From Epithemia pelagica (lineage: Eukaryota > Bacillariophyta > Bacillariophyceae > Surirellales > Surirellaceae), in NCBI GenBank assembly GCA_946965045.2, contig OX337236.1:124001-188000 (forward strand): a stretch of DNA of 64,000 bases, read 5' to 3'. Every line of letters starts with the position of its first letter. The stretch's first letter is position 1. The notes under the pieces are model-generated. The model made no database searches. It had not been told where the DNA came from and saw only the letters and a program-made list of their open reading frames with translations. The position numbers and the translations under genes were made by a program. Shown piece by piece: positions 52,316 through 63,025 of the stretch.

Positions 52316-52641
52316 GAATTTAAAAGGATTTGTTACTTTTTTTATTGCAAAGAGTCGTATTCTTGCTCTTGGAGTGTCAATGAGCCGATGCATGTGTCCT
52401 TGTGTCATTAGAGAGAATGATGATGATGACTGAATAGGACCCATCTGTGCTGTCGTTTTGTTGGAGCTGCTGCTTCTCCACAGGAAGCACAGATTACCCA
52501 CAGGGAAATACTCGCATCCGTCTCTAAAAAGGGAGCATGTTTTGGAAAACCATGGTCTCTAGTAAACTATAAAGTGTTTTGTACAAAAGCAGACGATTTG
52601 TCTTTTGTTCATTGTGTGGAAACCAGACTGCCTCCAGGAAG

Positions 52642-54975
52642 CTAGTCTTCCTCCTCCTCCACCACCTCACCTCTGCTGCTGCTGTCCACATTGTCGTCGT
52701 CGTTGTCTTTTGGGTCCAACAAAGGAGGTGGACAAGAGAAAAGGGAGCATGGATTGTCCTCGTCATCATTGTCCGTGACCAGTACCAAACGATGTAAGAT
52801 TCGATCTCGTCGCTTGGGAGTCGCGGTAGGTCGTTGGGTATTGTGAATGGTGGAGGAACCAGAGTCCTCCGAAACAGCCGCAACAGCAGCAGGATGGTCA
52901 CACTGCCGAATACGCAATTTGGCAAATTGACGACCATGCTTGTCGTTTCTATTAGCGTTGTTGTTGTTGTTGTTGTTCGTGTGGATACTGCGGATGCTGT
53001 CGCTGGATGCCAGCAGGGCCGTCAAACAAATCATCAAGCAGGGATCTTGTCGGGGAGGGATTTTGATTTTTCCTCGGAGCATGTGCAACCAGGTTCGTGG
53101 AAAAGGTCTGTTGCTGTTGCTGTTGCCGTGTTTGGGAGTGGTGGTGGTGTGAGACGACGAGGAAACGTGAATCACCACATCGGGGAGTGGTTGTTGTTGT
53201 GGGACGGACAACGATTGTTGGGTGACCGGAGTGGTTGGACTGTATTGTGGTTGTGGTTGTGGTTGTGGTTGTGGTTGGAAGGGGTACGGGTGATGCGTTG
53301 TGGAAAGAGAGGAGAGAGACGAAACGGTTGTGGTTTGGGAGACTTGAATGGCACGTTCCAATAGTTCGGGAGTTGTGGTCGTCGTCGTGTTTGGTGTAGT
53401 ATTGGTGGAATGAGTGGGGGAAGAATCATAATAATAGAAGGGACCATCTGGCTGGTCCTCTTCTTCGGGACAAACGGTCCACATGGGTTGATACCGGGAT
53501 CCATTCCACAAGGATACAACGGGACGACGACGACAACAAGGACCATCCCCCTGATCCATCAGATCCAATTGATAGCGTGGAAAAAACGCGTCCGGTCCAT
53601 GGTGCGACACGGCCGTGTCGTCGTTCCACAGGGGTACGTGGCCATCCAAAAAGTACCGTGTCTGGTCCGACAAGGATGGTTGTGGTTGCTGACGACAAAA
53701 CAAGAGCGCCGTTGCAGTTGTTGATGATTGGTCCTCCTCCCGCGTGGATGAGACATCGCAGAGCAGGAATTGTCCTCCTGGTGAAATGGTGCAGGATGGA
53801 TCCAATTCCAAGAGTTGCAAAGTCTTGTTATTAGTGTGATGACTGATACCGCCCTGTGTTTCGTTTTGTTGTTGTTGTTGATCTGTGACAATGGTAATGG
53901 AGGTGACAGTGTCAGGATTAATGTTGTTGGTGTTGGTACGGGTTTTTCGGATTGTTGCTGCTGGTGATGGACCTCCGGACGATGCGGATTTTTGGAGAAA
54001 AATGGATCCTCCCTCTTGTTCAATCGTTTCCAGACTGGTCCCCTTGCACAAATCCGAACCCGATGACGATATGGAACTGCACGTTGAAGCATGGATGCTA
54101 TCTCGAGGTACTACTACTTCTGCCTTGTCGTTGTCGTTGTCCTTGTCGTTGTCGTCTTGCTCGGTGGTGTGTCCACCACCACGTCTCCTTCCCCGCCGAC
54201 GACGTTGTCGCGCTGGAACAACAGGAAGAGACTCCCATTCTTTGTTTGTTTCTGTTTCGGGCCTTTGTGTTTCTGCAGTGTCTTGCGTTGGTTCCAAGGA
54301 TGAGGATGCAGTAACGACTGGCGGAGGATGGTCCGTCACTTGCAACTGTTCCATACAACTGAGAATCTGTCCATCCTGTACCGTTGCGGTACAGACCAGA
54401 CACTCAAAGGCTTGGTGTTGTGTTCCAGGAGTGACCGTGTTTGCCTCTTCCTCATTCTCCTGGTTGGAAGAGGAGAATGATGAGGTTGATGGTGGTTCCA
54501 CCACGAGTGTAAAAGTGAGCACATGAGGATCCGACACAATTTGCAACTCATGCAAGGTGACCCGTCGCAGTGCTTGATTCCACGGAGCAAATCGATGCGT
54601 CCACAACGAGGGACCCTGCAAAATTTGAGGAGATGATGAGGATGATGACTGCGTGGTTGTTGTGGTTGTGGTTGTGGTGATGACCAGGACCGCTGTGGGG
54701 GCAAAGACGGCTTGTACGGCACGTTCCAAGACAGCCGGCACGGTCCGTGTTCCATCGTACAAGGATATCAACTTTTGCAATCGACTCATGACATTGGTCA
54801 AGGGAGATCGCAACGGTCGAGGCGACCGACGAGGCGAGACTGTGGCAGGTGGTGGTGGTGGAGATAAGTGCAAGGAATCATTCTTGTTGTTTCTTGTGGT
54901 ACAATCATCGGAACGATGCTTTTCGTGATTACTGCTATGAGGTGATTGAATCTCGTCGTCGTGGTGGAATATCAT
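52642..54975 (-). CDS. Unknown low-complexity protein
   Basis: 777 residues, single exon, ATG 54975. I do not recognise a family. Visible features: a Ser/Pro-rich N-terminus (PPPPPATVSPRRSPRP), Thr and Ser runs, an Arg-rich block RRRRGRRRGGG followed by Asp/Asn/Lys repeats, a (PQ)n stretch, an Asn run near the end and an acidic tail. More ordered islands are VPAVLERAVQAVFAPTAVLVI, the segment around FLLCDVSS and RYFLDGHVPLWNDD, and WTVCPEEEDQPDGPFYYY. No membrane segment or signal. Convergent with the PPR gene (326 bp between stops). The long frame and compositional similarity to neighbouring proteins support it as real. Confidence 0.6.
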   Translation of the reverse strand: MIFHHDDEIQSPHSSNHEKHRSDDCTTRNNKNDSLHLSPPPPPATVSPRRSPRPLRSPLTNVMSRLQKLISLYDGTRTVPAVLERAVQAVFAPTAVLVITTTTTTTTTQSSSSSSPQILQGPSLWTHRFAPWNQALRRVTLHELQIVSDPHVLTFTLVVEPPSTSSFSSSNQENEEEANTVTPGTQHQAFECLVCTATVQDGQILSCMEQLQVTDHPPPVVTASSSLEPTQDTAETQRPETETNKEWESLPVVPARQRRRRGRRRGGGHTTEQDDNDKDNDNDKAEVVVPRDSIHASTCSSISSSGSDLCKGTSLETIEQEGGSIFLQKSASSGGPSPAATIRKTRTNTNNINPDTVTSITIVTDQQQQQNETQGGISHHTNNKTLQLLELDPSCTISPGGQFLLCDVSSTREEDQSSTTATALLFCRQQPQPSLSDQTRYFLDGHVPLWNDDTAVSHHGPDAFFPRYQLDLMDQGDGPCCRRRPVVSLWNGSRYQPMWTVCPEEEDQPDGPFYYYDSSPTHSTNTTPNTTTTTTPELLERAIQVSQTTTVSSLSSLSTTHHPYPFQPQPQPQPQPQYSPTTPVTQQSLSVPQQQPLPDVVIHVSSSSHTTTTPKHGNSNSNRPFPRTWLHMLRGKIKIPPRQDPCLMICLTALLASSDSIRSIHTNNNNNNNANRNDKHGRQFAKLRIRQCDHPAAVAAVSEDSGSSTIHNTQRPTATPKRRDRILHRLVLVTDNDDEDNPCSLFSCPPPLLDPKDNDDDNVDSSSRGEVVEEEED

Positions 54976-56118
54976 GGAGATGATGTCGAGAGAAAAGAGT
55001 CAATCTGCTGTTTTTGTGTGTCTCTTTTATTACTGAGTGTGGTGTTTCCCTTTTTTGGAATTGTGAAGGAAAAAACTGTGTGCCGTTTCTACGATCCATC
55101 CCTGTCAAATCACACATTGCCCAACCAGTGTTCGCAAACAAATATCCCTGTTATGGATCGGCGCAACAAATTTTTACGAACTCCTTAACGCTTATTCTAT
55201 TGTACTCTCTAACAGTAAATAATAGAGGCAATAGAGAATGGAATGTCCCAGTCCCATGTCGCTGACTTATTCTATTGTACTCTCTAACAGTAAATAGAAG
55301 AGGCAATAGAGAATGGAATGTCCCAGTCCCATGTCGCTGAGACATACTTTCGGGTACGTACGAGGAAACTCTATCCGTCCATTTCATTGAAGCTCCACAA
55401 TTCAATTATGATCCGAGATCGTACCGCTCGAAAGTTCCTGCGTCATCTTCACTATAGACAAGATTGTATGAAGAAGAACGTTCGCATCTTGTGGGAACTC
55501 TTACCAGCGCAGCTGGTAGGGACAGTGTATTCCGGTGAGCTCAGGGACCATGGTCTTGTTTTTCCCGGCGACTGTATCGCGCCGGCATGTCCACGGCGGC
55601 TGCTCGTCCGACACACACACGTACGCACGCAGGACGTTCGGTGGGGGAGATTTTGCAAAGACGTCGGCAAACCATCTGTTGCCATTGCTTCGTTTTGGAT
55701 TCGTGCCAAGGCAATTCTATATTTTTCTCTATCCAAATTCACAATTCACAATAGCAGAGAACCAAAGAACGAACGAACGAACCCAGTCCAAGTCGATCCC
55801 AAACAATCGTCATCCACATCACATTCTCTCTCTCTTTGGAGTCTTCTCGTTCTGGATCGGAATTTCGATTCGAGACCACGTTTTCCCAGAAAATCATTGA
55901 CGGCGTGTGGTTTCTATTTCTATCGTGTCGCTACAATATCTCAACTCGATCGAGACTCTCGTCCAAAAGTCCAACGTGTGTTGGTGGTGTGAAAGCGCGA
56001 CAGGTGTAATAACACTGCAGTGCACACACCGTCTCATTCCATACCAAAGAGAACCCGTGATCTTTTAGTCTCTGGACGCAGCTCTCCTTGGGCAACCTTG
56101 TTGTGTCATTCATTCACC
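54976..56118. other. Intergenic region with 75-bp tandem repeat
   Basis: Divergent upstream region of the unknown protein and the phosphoesterase. Holds two nearly identical 75-bp units (55191-55265 and 55266-55340; CTTATTCTATTGTACTCTCT...ATGTCGCTGA). A 224-residue frame beginning in the second unit has no domain or composition suggesting a gene. Confidence 0.6.
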
Positions 56119-58836
56119 ATGGTGTTATTGTTGGGAGGACAACCAAGATTCCTGATGGTTCGCAGTGTCTGTTTCTGGTGGATTGCCCTGATTGTCACTG
56201 GCACGGAGGGATCCTCCTTCGTGCGAGCGCCCGTACAACGAGGCCAGAACCAAACCATTCGTATAACGTCCCGAATGAAAGCTACCACCACCAGCAACGA
56301 AAACGACAAGAACACTGTGCTGCAAGACTCGACAACGACCAGGACCACCACCACCACCACCACCGTCTTACCGGTGGGTGACGTGAATGTGTTGGTGGTG
56401 ACTGATGTCCATTCGTGGGTAGCCGGTCACAATGTCCAACACGAACCGTACTGGAATGTCGATTATGGCACCCTGCTCAGTTTCTATGAAACCTTGCAAG
56501 CGCAAATTCCCAATCTTGTCTTGGTCATGAATGGGGATTTTATGGATGGGACCGGGTTGGGCTTGCACGTCGAGCGGTTGTTTCCCATTTTGGAACGCAT
56601 GCCCTTTAGTGCGTTGAATTTGGGCAATCATGAAGTCTTGCGCAATGACCATTTGCAAGCCATGCGAGACAAGGGCTTTCTCGATCATTGGCAAGGCACC
56701 TATCTCACCTCCAATACCCTTTGGACCGATACGAGACGTCCCATTGGTCATCGCTATACCTACCTCACAGTTCCACAATCACAATCATCACAACAACAAT
56801 CACCAACATCCTCGTCGTCGTCCTCGTCATCGTCACGTTCCCGAACCGTGCTTGTCTTTGGGTTCTTGTACAATATGAAAAATTCCTGCTCGGCGGCTAC
56901 TGTGGAACGTGTCCAAGATGTGGTTCAACAAGAATGGTTTCGAACGGTCCTCTTGGCGGATCAAGAACAAGAGGCAGTCTTATCGTCCTCGTCGTCTTCG
57001 GACACCACCACCACCACACCCTTGGTTCGTCCCTACCATGCCATTTTGGTCTTGGCGCACATGGACTATCAAGACCCATTGTTGGACGTGATTCGAAGGG
57101 CCATTCGAACCATTACCCAAAATGACCAAGTGCCCATTCAATTTTTAGCGGGTCATTCGCAAGTGCGAGGTCACGCCGTCCTGGATGAATGGTCTACCGT
57201 CGTGGAAGCCGGACATTTTCTCGATACCATTGGTTTTGTCAGCTTTCCGACCCTGTCGTCACCCATCACCACAAACAACAAGAACCACACGGTCCAACAA
57301 CAACAAGAACTGCTGGAGGACGAGGACGACACTGTCCCTGACGTGGATGAGGAACAATCCTTGGATAGTAATACTACCATGGCAAACGACCCGTCTCTCG
57401 GTACCAACACGAAATTTCGTCATGTCTTTTTGGATGCGAATGAACAAGTCTTGAGAAATGCCTTGTTTGGAGGCAGTGGTGTTGATGGCGATTTGGATAG
57501 CAGCAGCAACAACACCAAAACGGCGAATGGCACAAGTGTGTCCTCGACCGATTTTAGTACAGGTCGCGGACGAGCCTTGTCCCATTTCATTCAGGGAACA
57601 CGTTTGTCCATGGGTTTGACGCAAATTGTGGGTTGTTCGGGTGGACCCTATTCCTTGAGTTTACCGCTCGACGACCCACGATCCTTGTGGGGACTCTATG
57701 TCCGGGAAGTCCTTCCGCACGCCTTGCAAAACAATCGTTCTCGCATCTTGGTCCAACGCACTCGAGGGAGTTTGCGCTACGATTTGTTTACCGGACCCAT
57801 TACCGTCGATGATGCGATTGCCATTAGTCCCATGCACGATCGGATTGTCCGTGTGTTGGATCGTGTGGAAACACTCGAGTTGTTGACCTTGTTGCACAAA
57901 CTCCAAGTCTCGGCCCCCGATGATTTATATCCGCACTTGCCCCGCTATGCCATTGCGCCTTGGCCGCATCCCTTGCATGGACGACCCTTGCATACCTTTG
58001 AATTGTATACCATGGAAAGCAATTGGCCGGCCATTCAACAAGCGTTGATGGATTTGTCGCAAGTGGACAATTCGTCATGGTTTGCCACGGATTGGACCAC
58101 CTTTTCACCCTCCCTCTATCGGGGAGGCAAAAAGGGCAAGACCATTCAAACCTCTCATGGAGTATGGGTGGACTTTTTTCGAGACAAGTGGCCATGCCAG
58201 TTTCCAAATCACGACGGCATTCAAAACAGCAATAACAATCGAGATGACAAATTCAATCAACAACTCTTGATTTGGCTCTGTGTCTTGACGGCCCTCATGG
58301 GTGTAGCTCATTATTATTCCTGGCTCTATCAACATCATCATCCTCAAGATCCATCTAATCACGAAGCCTTTCGAACCACGGAACGATCTCGCAATTACAT
58401 TCGCATGGCCGGTGTCACGGCCCGACGACGACGACACCATCATCCTCATCATCATTACTACAACAACAACAACAATTCCAAAAAGACACCTTCTCCACCC
58501 CCCGGGTGGAAACGATTGCAGGTACCATCGCCAATGGCATCCTCGACACAAAACGAACAAGGATCCGTCGTGCAGGCCGACAAGGAACAAGAGTTTCATC
58601 ATCACCACGGCGGCACTCTTCCTGCATCGTCGTCCTTGTCGTCGTCCTCCTCTCGATCTCCATCTCCCACCCACAAATCGCGACGACATCGTACCAAAAC
58701 AAACAAGGGTCGATCCTCTTCGTGTTTCAACGCCAATGAAACGACAGTCTTGTTACAAGCACTTTCCCGAGAGGATGACCATCGACCCTCCTCGCGGAGG
58801 TTGTACCATGCCACGGACGAAACGAGAAACTCCTAA
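56119..58836 (+). CDS. Secretory metallophosphoesterase with C-terminal membrane anchor
   Basis: 905 residues from ATG 56119 (ACCATGG context). Residues 1-35 contain a hydrophobic signal peptide (VRSVCFWWIALIVTGTEG). Calcineurin-like metal-binding motifs occur in order: DVHS (VVTDVHSWVAGH), GDFMDG, GNHEV, and AGHSQVRGHAV late in the domain. The layout is that of 5'-nucleotidase-type phosphoesterases, near the fungal YHR202W group. Acidic and Asn/Ser inserts interrupt the catalytic region. One hydrophobic helix near the C-terminus (LLIWLCVLTALMGVAHYYSWLY, about 715-736) is followed by a His/Ser/Arg-rich tail of about 170 residues. Likely an ecto- or lumenal phosphatase (inference); substrate unknown. 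Confidence 0.8.
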   Translation: MVLLLGGQPRFLMVRSVCFWWIALIVTGTEGSSFVRAPVQRGQNQTIRITSRMKATTTSNENDKNTVLQDSTTTRTTTTTTTVLPVGDVNVLVVTDVHSWVAGHNVQHEPYWNVDYGTLLSFYETLQAQIPNLVLVMNGDFMDGTGLGLHVERLFPILERMPFSALNLGNHEVLRNDHLQAMRDKGFLDHWQGTYLTSNTLWTDTRRPIGHRYTYLTVPQSQSSQQQSPTSSSSSSSSSRSRTVLVFGFLYNMKNSCSAATVERVQDVVQQEWFRTVLLADQEQEAVLSSSSSSDTTTTTPLVRPYHAILVLAHMDYQDPLLDVIRRAIRTITQNDQVPIQFLAGHSQVRGHAVLDEWSTVVEAGHFLDTIGFVSFPTLSSPITTNNKNHTVQQQQELLEDEDDTVPDVDEEQSLDSNTTMANDPSLGTNTKFRHVFLDANEQVLRNALFGGSGVDGDLDSSSNNTKTANGTSVSSTDFSTGRGRALSHFIQGTRLSMGLTQIVGCSGGPYSLSLPLDDPRSLWGLYVREVLPHALQNNRSRILVQRTRGSLRYDLFTGPITVDDAIAISPMHDRIVRVLDRVETLELLTLLHKLQVSAPDDLYPHLPRYAIAPWPHPLHGRPLHTFELYTMESNWPAIQQALMDLSQVDNSSWFATDWTTFSPSLYRGGKKGKTIQTSHGVWVDFFRDKWPCQFPNHDGIQNSNNNRDDKFNQQLLIWLCVLTALMGVAHYYSWLYQHHHPQDPSNHEAFRTTERSRNYIRMAGVTARRRRHHHPHHHYYNNNNNSKKTPSPPPGWKRLQVPSPMASSTQNEQGSVVQADKEQEFHHHHGGTLPASSSLSSSSSRSPSPTHKSRRHRTKTNKGRSSSCFNANETTVLLQALSREDDHRPSSRRLYHATDETRNS

Positions 58837-58996
58837 GGAGCAATCCATCCGAATCAAAGCTCACACTTTTTTTTGCTTTCCACCACACCATGGTGCCGTT
58901 TGTAGAAAACTCTTGTTCTTGTTGCTACTGTTGTTGTTGTTCTTACTAGAATAGATCTTTTCAAGGCTACCTACTCTGCTATTTTCTGTCACAGAA

Positions 58997-60101
58997 TCAC
59001 ATACATGCACCTAATAGGATACTCTTTCTCTGTGGAAAGGACTTCTTGTTTCTTTGTTCCTTAGTATTAGAGTCCTCCTTCCACTGGTTCTTCTTCTTGG
59101 TCGTCATCTTGAAAGTCCAAGGCTTCCTTGTGGTGTATTTGAAGATCAAGGCTGTCACAACGAGACCATCGAGGGCGGCTTCGGCTTGCCACGGAATGAC
59201 AGTCGTATAGGCCACACCCCGTGCCATGAGTGTGGCGCCAAGGGAATACTAAACAAGGCCAAGAGTTCGGCCGTGACCAATGTCTTGATGCGACTGGCCA
59301 ATTTCTCGGTCATGCGTGGCCACTCTCCCGATTGGGCTTGCAAGACACTCCGTTGAATCACCTTGATGGTCACAAAAATCGAGGCGGAAAAGGTAATGCC
59401 CACCAATCCCAGCTTGAGCCAAAAGAGGGGTTTCGTGTTGATAAAAGTCCCACCCCTTACCGTACAGGGTGACACGCAAAAATAGCCGGACACCAAGAGC
59501 GGAATACTATTCAACCCCACACCCACATCGGCCATGGTAAAGAGTTGTTGTTCGTCATCGGACATGTCCGGTTTGATCAAGGACCGTTCCAACGACAAGA
59601 GTGCCGCCATGCCCAAAAGGGAAAAATAATGCACATAGGCCGCAATGGCACTGGCAATCACATTTGCACCACCGGATGTGGTGGTGGTTGCCGCCAGGGC
59701 CATTTCCGGAACGATGGTCATGAATGCAGTCCCTCCGAATAGTATGAATAAAGCACCAAGAGACCCAACAACTGTCAAGTCAGAATGCTCGTCCACCCAT
59801 CTCGTTGTTGGGGAAGTGATGGTCTTTTAATCATTATCATCACCGTCCATGGAATGTCGGCTCATGTTCGGCTTGTTATTATCATTGTCATGGTTGATTG
59901 GCAGAGATGAGAGTCCATGCGTCCAAGTACTCCTTGGTCGTATGAAAAGGATGGATCGTTTTCCTCCTCGTGGTGTCGTTTGGAGAGTGGTTTGGGGCGG
60001 TGTAAAGGCGTGTGCACTACTACCACTAAATCATTCCAAGAAGGCCCACCACCCAGAAGGAACACAGCAACAGCAAGAGAATGCAACAATACCCGATTCA
60101 T
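58997..60101 (-). CDS. DUF2214-like multi-pass membrane protein (one frameshift)
   Basis: Proposed: exon 1 60101-59931 (ATG, hydrophobic leader), a short intron 59930-59824, then exon 2 from 59823. The main frame stops at 59155, but the homologous C-terminus (MARGVAYTTVIPWQAEAALDGLVVTALIF) continues in the next frame to 58997. One base is therefore missing near 59236 (GGCGCC). About four hydrophobic helices are seen, with AYVHYFSLLGMAALLSLERSLI and NTKPLFWLKLGLVGITFSASIFVTIKVIQ. Bacterial and plastid DUF2214 proteins share the conserved His near helix 1 and the N..F..K motif. Function unknown; plastid location is possible. The intron and first exon are tentative. Confidence 0.6.
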
Positions 60102-60370
60102 GACAAACGGTCTCACACAAAACGTAGATGCTATACTACGAATCGATGGTTGGTTTGGTTCTTGACGTCAACGATGATGATCGATATTTCAAAATTGGAT
60201 CTTTGGGAGTGATGGGTCGCGGATATTAAGCATGACAGATCATAGGATGCCAACATCGATCTTTTTGTGCTCTCTCGATCCTCTCTCTCTCGACCAAACA
60301 TCCCAGTTCCCATACTTCTATTATCCATCCAAAATCCAAACTGTCCTACTGGTCTACCGTCTCTCCAAGA

Positions 60371-60898
60371 ATGCGTCGAGGCACTGCTTTGTTTCTGGAG
60401 GCAAGAGTCCTATTACTACTATGGATTCCAATCCTCGGTTGCCAATGCTTTCATCCTGTTCCTCCTCCCCGAATGATAACGAATGGTGGGTTCCAGGGTG
60501 GTGGTGGTGGTCCCTTCCGATACGTGTCGTCGTCGTCGTCATTGTCATGGTCGAATCGGTCACCACTCGCTGGATGGAATGGTCCTTCTCGTCGTCACTA
60601 CACTTGTCCCACGGAATTGTACGGCTCGGATGATGACGATGATGGGTGGATCGATGATACTAGTACGGACAACGGCAAGGGGACTTTGGAGAAGGATGCA
60701 CTCTTGAAACGGTCCGCCAAAGACCAAAGAAGGGATCAATCGATACAATCACCACCACGAGAAGCCGAAACAGAAGAACGAGATTTGTTTATTCCCATTT
60801 TTACACTCGTATCATTGGCGGGCTTGTTTGGAGCCTACGGATACGAAATGCTTCGACTCTATTTGCGAGGAGAACTCTACCTGCCCTGGAATTCCTAG
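60371..60898 (+). CDS. Plastid-targeted small membrane protein
   Basis: 175 residues, ATG 60371. Bipartite diatom plastid presequence: hydrophobic signal peptide (LFLEARVLLLLWIPILGC), then C/F-HP with Phe at the first mature position as in the ASAFAP-type motif, followed by a Ser/Arg-rich transit peptide. The mature part is acidic (DDDDDGWIDD), and a single membrane helix lies close to the C-terminus (LFIPIFTLVSLAGLFGAYGYEML). No family recognised. Divergent from the DUF2214-like gene (269 bp between ATGs). Confidence 0.65.
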   Translation: MRRGTALFLEARVLLLLWIPILGCQCFHPVPPPRMITNGGFQGGGGGPFRYVSSSSSLSWSNRSPLAGWNGPSRRHYTCPTELYGSDDDDDGWIDDTSTDNGKGTLEKDALLKRSAKDQRRDQSIQSPPREAETEERDLFIPIFTLVSLAGLFGAYGYEMLRLYLRGELYLPWNS

Positions 60899-61183
60899 AG
60901 TCAGTACTATATTCTAGAAGACAGGTTATCGATTCATACTCCAGTAGGTGTTCGGACCACGAGGAGAAGCTAAAGAGTCGAGCTCGTTTCCACCGACGTT
61001 TATAGCCCTTTACTTCCCAGAATAATGGCCGCGACCAGAAGGAGAGTCTCTGTCATGATGTTGGCATGTGGAAATGATCCATTGCTCATTGTTGTGTATC
61101 ATGAATGATGGACCCTCTCTCTCTCTCTCTCATTTGCTTTGGCGTTTGGATACTATGCTGTTGTCCGTGCTGTAATACGGTCG
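60899..61183. other. Intergenic, convergent 3' ends
   Basis: Contains a CT dinucleotide run near 61115-61130. No gene seen. Confidence 0.5.
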
Positions 61184-62596
61184 TCACTGTTTGGTTGTCG
61201 TCGTAGAAGTAGTAGTGGAAGATGATGACAAGAGGCAATTCCCATTGGCACATAAGTGTTGCAGTCCCACGAGATGCGGATTTGTCCTGTTGTTCTTGTT
61301 GCTTTTGGTATTCTTATTCTGGTCCAACAACCATTCCGAACTGGGCAACAAGAGAGGTGTCCCTTGCAGTTCTCGCAAGGTGAGTTGATTGGCTCGTTTC
61401 TTCCAGTCATTACTGTCCGTGTCATTGTTGTTGGCGGGAATCCAGTGCGAAAAGAATTCCAACCCCGTGGCGGCTTCCAAATCCGTCCAACAGACGAGAA
61501 ACTGTGCCAGCGACGACGGTTTCTTCTTCTTCTTCTTGTTAGGCTGATTGTTCTTGTTGTTGTAATTCTTGTTGGTGTTGCTGTCGTCGTCGGTCCATGT
61601 TTGGGGATCGCTATTGGCAAGCACAAAACAAGCAAAGGCGAGAATCTGGGGAATGGAGTCCTGTCGTATTAGTTTCTCGTCGTCGTCATCCTCCTTGTCT
61701 TCTTGCACAATGAGCACCAGTTTGAAAAAGTGTGTGGGCACATCCACTGTTTGTGGAGGATCTCCCAAGGCAAAATGTCCATATTGAAATTTTTGAGGAC
61801 CCACGGGTCGTTTCGGCAACCACAGAGGACCAGTAACGACATAGGTGGCACAAATCTTGTTGTTCTTCTTGTTGTTGTTGGCGTGAGGATGATCATGGGT
61901 CGGTACGTTGATCCATTGCTCGGGGTGTTGGGCGACCCGTCGCGTCCAAGCCTCGAGTTGCGCCCAAATGGTTCGATTCAAGATGGAATTTTGCGGACAC
62001 GTGTTGGTCAAGCAAAAGGATTGGACAAAGTCCGAGTCGTTGTCGTCGTGAAAATCGGCCGCCGGTGCCATGTGACCCCGATCGTATTCCGTCCCTTGAT
62101 AATGCGCATTGCGACTTTGAAAGAGGGGCGACAAGGACGGTTCGGCAAAAAAGCGCGGTCGTTGTCGTTGTCGTTTGGTGTTGCCCCCATCTTGTTCTTT
62201 GCTGGGTGCCACCAACCGTTCCAGTACATAGACTGGGTTGCGCGTTCGAGTATCGTAGGCCACTTGAAAGTTGGGACTGTAGGAAAAGATGCGAATGGGA
62301 GATGTGGGTGCGGCCCACGACAATCCAGATGGAGTAGGGTTCAATCTGGTTGTAACCTTCTTGTCGTCGTCGTCGTCCTTGTTCGTTTCAGGGTGGGCTG
62401 GCCTTGTCTTCTTGTTTGTGTCAACCTCCTTTTTGTTATTCCAAAAGAGTTGGACGCGTTGTGAAGACGACAGAGATCCATTAGCTGCGACGACCATGCC
62501 AACCGGCAACAACACCCCTACTGCAAAGGACGACGTCCATTCCCAGTGGCGGCGAGAAGAGCGAGCCCAACGGAACCATCCCCCTGGATGACTCAT
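61184..62596 (-). CDS. DNA/RNA non-specific endonuclease (EndoG/NUC1-like)
   Basis: 470 residues, single exon, ATG 62596. The catalytic motif YDRGHMAPAADF (His175 as general base) and the metal-ligand Asn region NTCPQN (198-203) are both intact. The domain continues with ATYVVTGPLW (about 240) and VPTHFFKLVLI. A hydrophobic N-terminal segment (SSFAVGVLLPVGMVVAA, 22-38) after an Arg/Trp-rich start fits a mitochondrial membrane or intermembrane-space signal, as in EndoG. Long Asn/Lys and Asp/Glu inserts enlarge it beyond the usual 300 residues. Roles of the family: mitochondrial DNA turnover and nuclear DNA cutting in cell death. Confidence 0.88.
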   Translation of the reverse strand: MSHPGGWFRWARSSRRHWEWTSSFAVGVLLPVGMVVAANGSLSSSQRVQLFWNNKKEVDTNKKTRPAHPETNKDDDDDKKVTTRLNPTPSGLSWAAPTSPIRIFSYSPNFQVAYDTRTRNPVYVLERLVAPSKEQDGGNTKRQRQRPRFFAEPSLSPLFQSRNAHYQGTEYDRGHMAPAADFHDDNDSDFVQSFCLTNTCPQNSILNRTIWAQLEAWTRRVAQHPEQWINVPTHDHPHANNNKKNNKICATYVVTGPLWLPKRPVGPQKFQYGHFALGDPPQTVDVPTHFFKLVLIVQEDKEDDDDEKLIRQDSIPQILAFACFVLANSDPQTWTDDDSNTNKNYNNKNNQPNKKKKKKPSSLAQFLVCWTDLEAATGLEFFSHWIPANNNDTDSNDWKKRANQLTLRELQGTPLLLPSSEWLLDQNKNTKSNKNNRTNPHLVGLQHLCANGNCLLSSSSTTTSTTTTKQ

Positions 62597-62796
62597 TCTG
62601 TGCTGTTGTTAGTATGATCGTCCATGCCTGCCACAATCGTTTGTTGCAGATGCACGCAACAAACCCAACAAGAGAACACAGCGTACCTTGGTGACTCTAT
62701 GTAGTATGATCGAGAATCGAGAAAACAACACCACACAATATCACTGATTCTGCCCTTCACTCTTTGGCCACGCGCGCTGGTTACACGTGGAAACTG

Positions 62797-63025
62797 CGCG
62801 AAAGAGCCGCGAAAATCTGGAGTTGGCAGATTCGAGCAGATCTGCCGCAGATTAACACGGGCTATCGCGTGAAGACGACGTCGCAAAAATGTCGTCGCGA
62901 AAATGTCGTCGCGAAATCCGGTTGGCAGATTTGAGCAGATCTGCCACGGGCTATCCTGTGAAGACGACGTCGCGAAAATGTCGCGAAAATGTCGTCGCGA
63001 AAATCTGGAGTTGGCAGATCGCAGA
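62797..63025. repeat. Tandem repeats rich in CGCGAAA in the EndoG/HDAC promoter
   Basis: About two and a half imperfect copies of an 85-105 bp unit (GTTGGCAGAT..GAGCAGATCTGCC...GTGAAGACGACGTCGCGAAAATG). CGCGAAA occurs seven times; its complement TTTCGCG resembles the E2F core. The regulatory meaning is inference. Confidence 0.65.

Noticed and set aside
55318-55992. 224-codon plus-strand frame between the unknown protein and the phosphoesterase
   Set aside because: Begins inside a tandem repeat, no domain or targeting features, composition like non-coding DNA.
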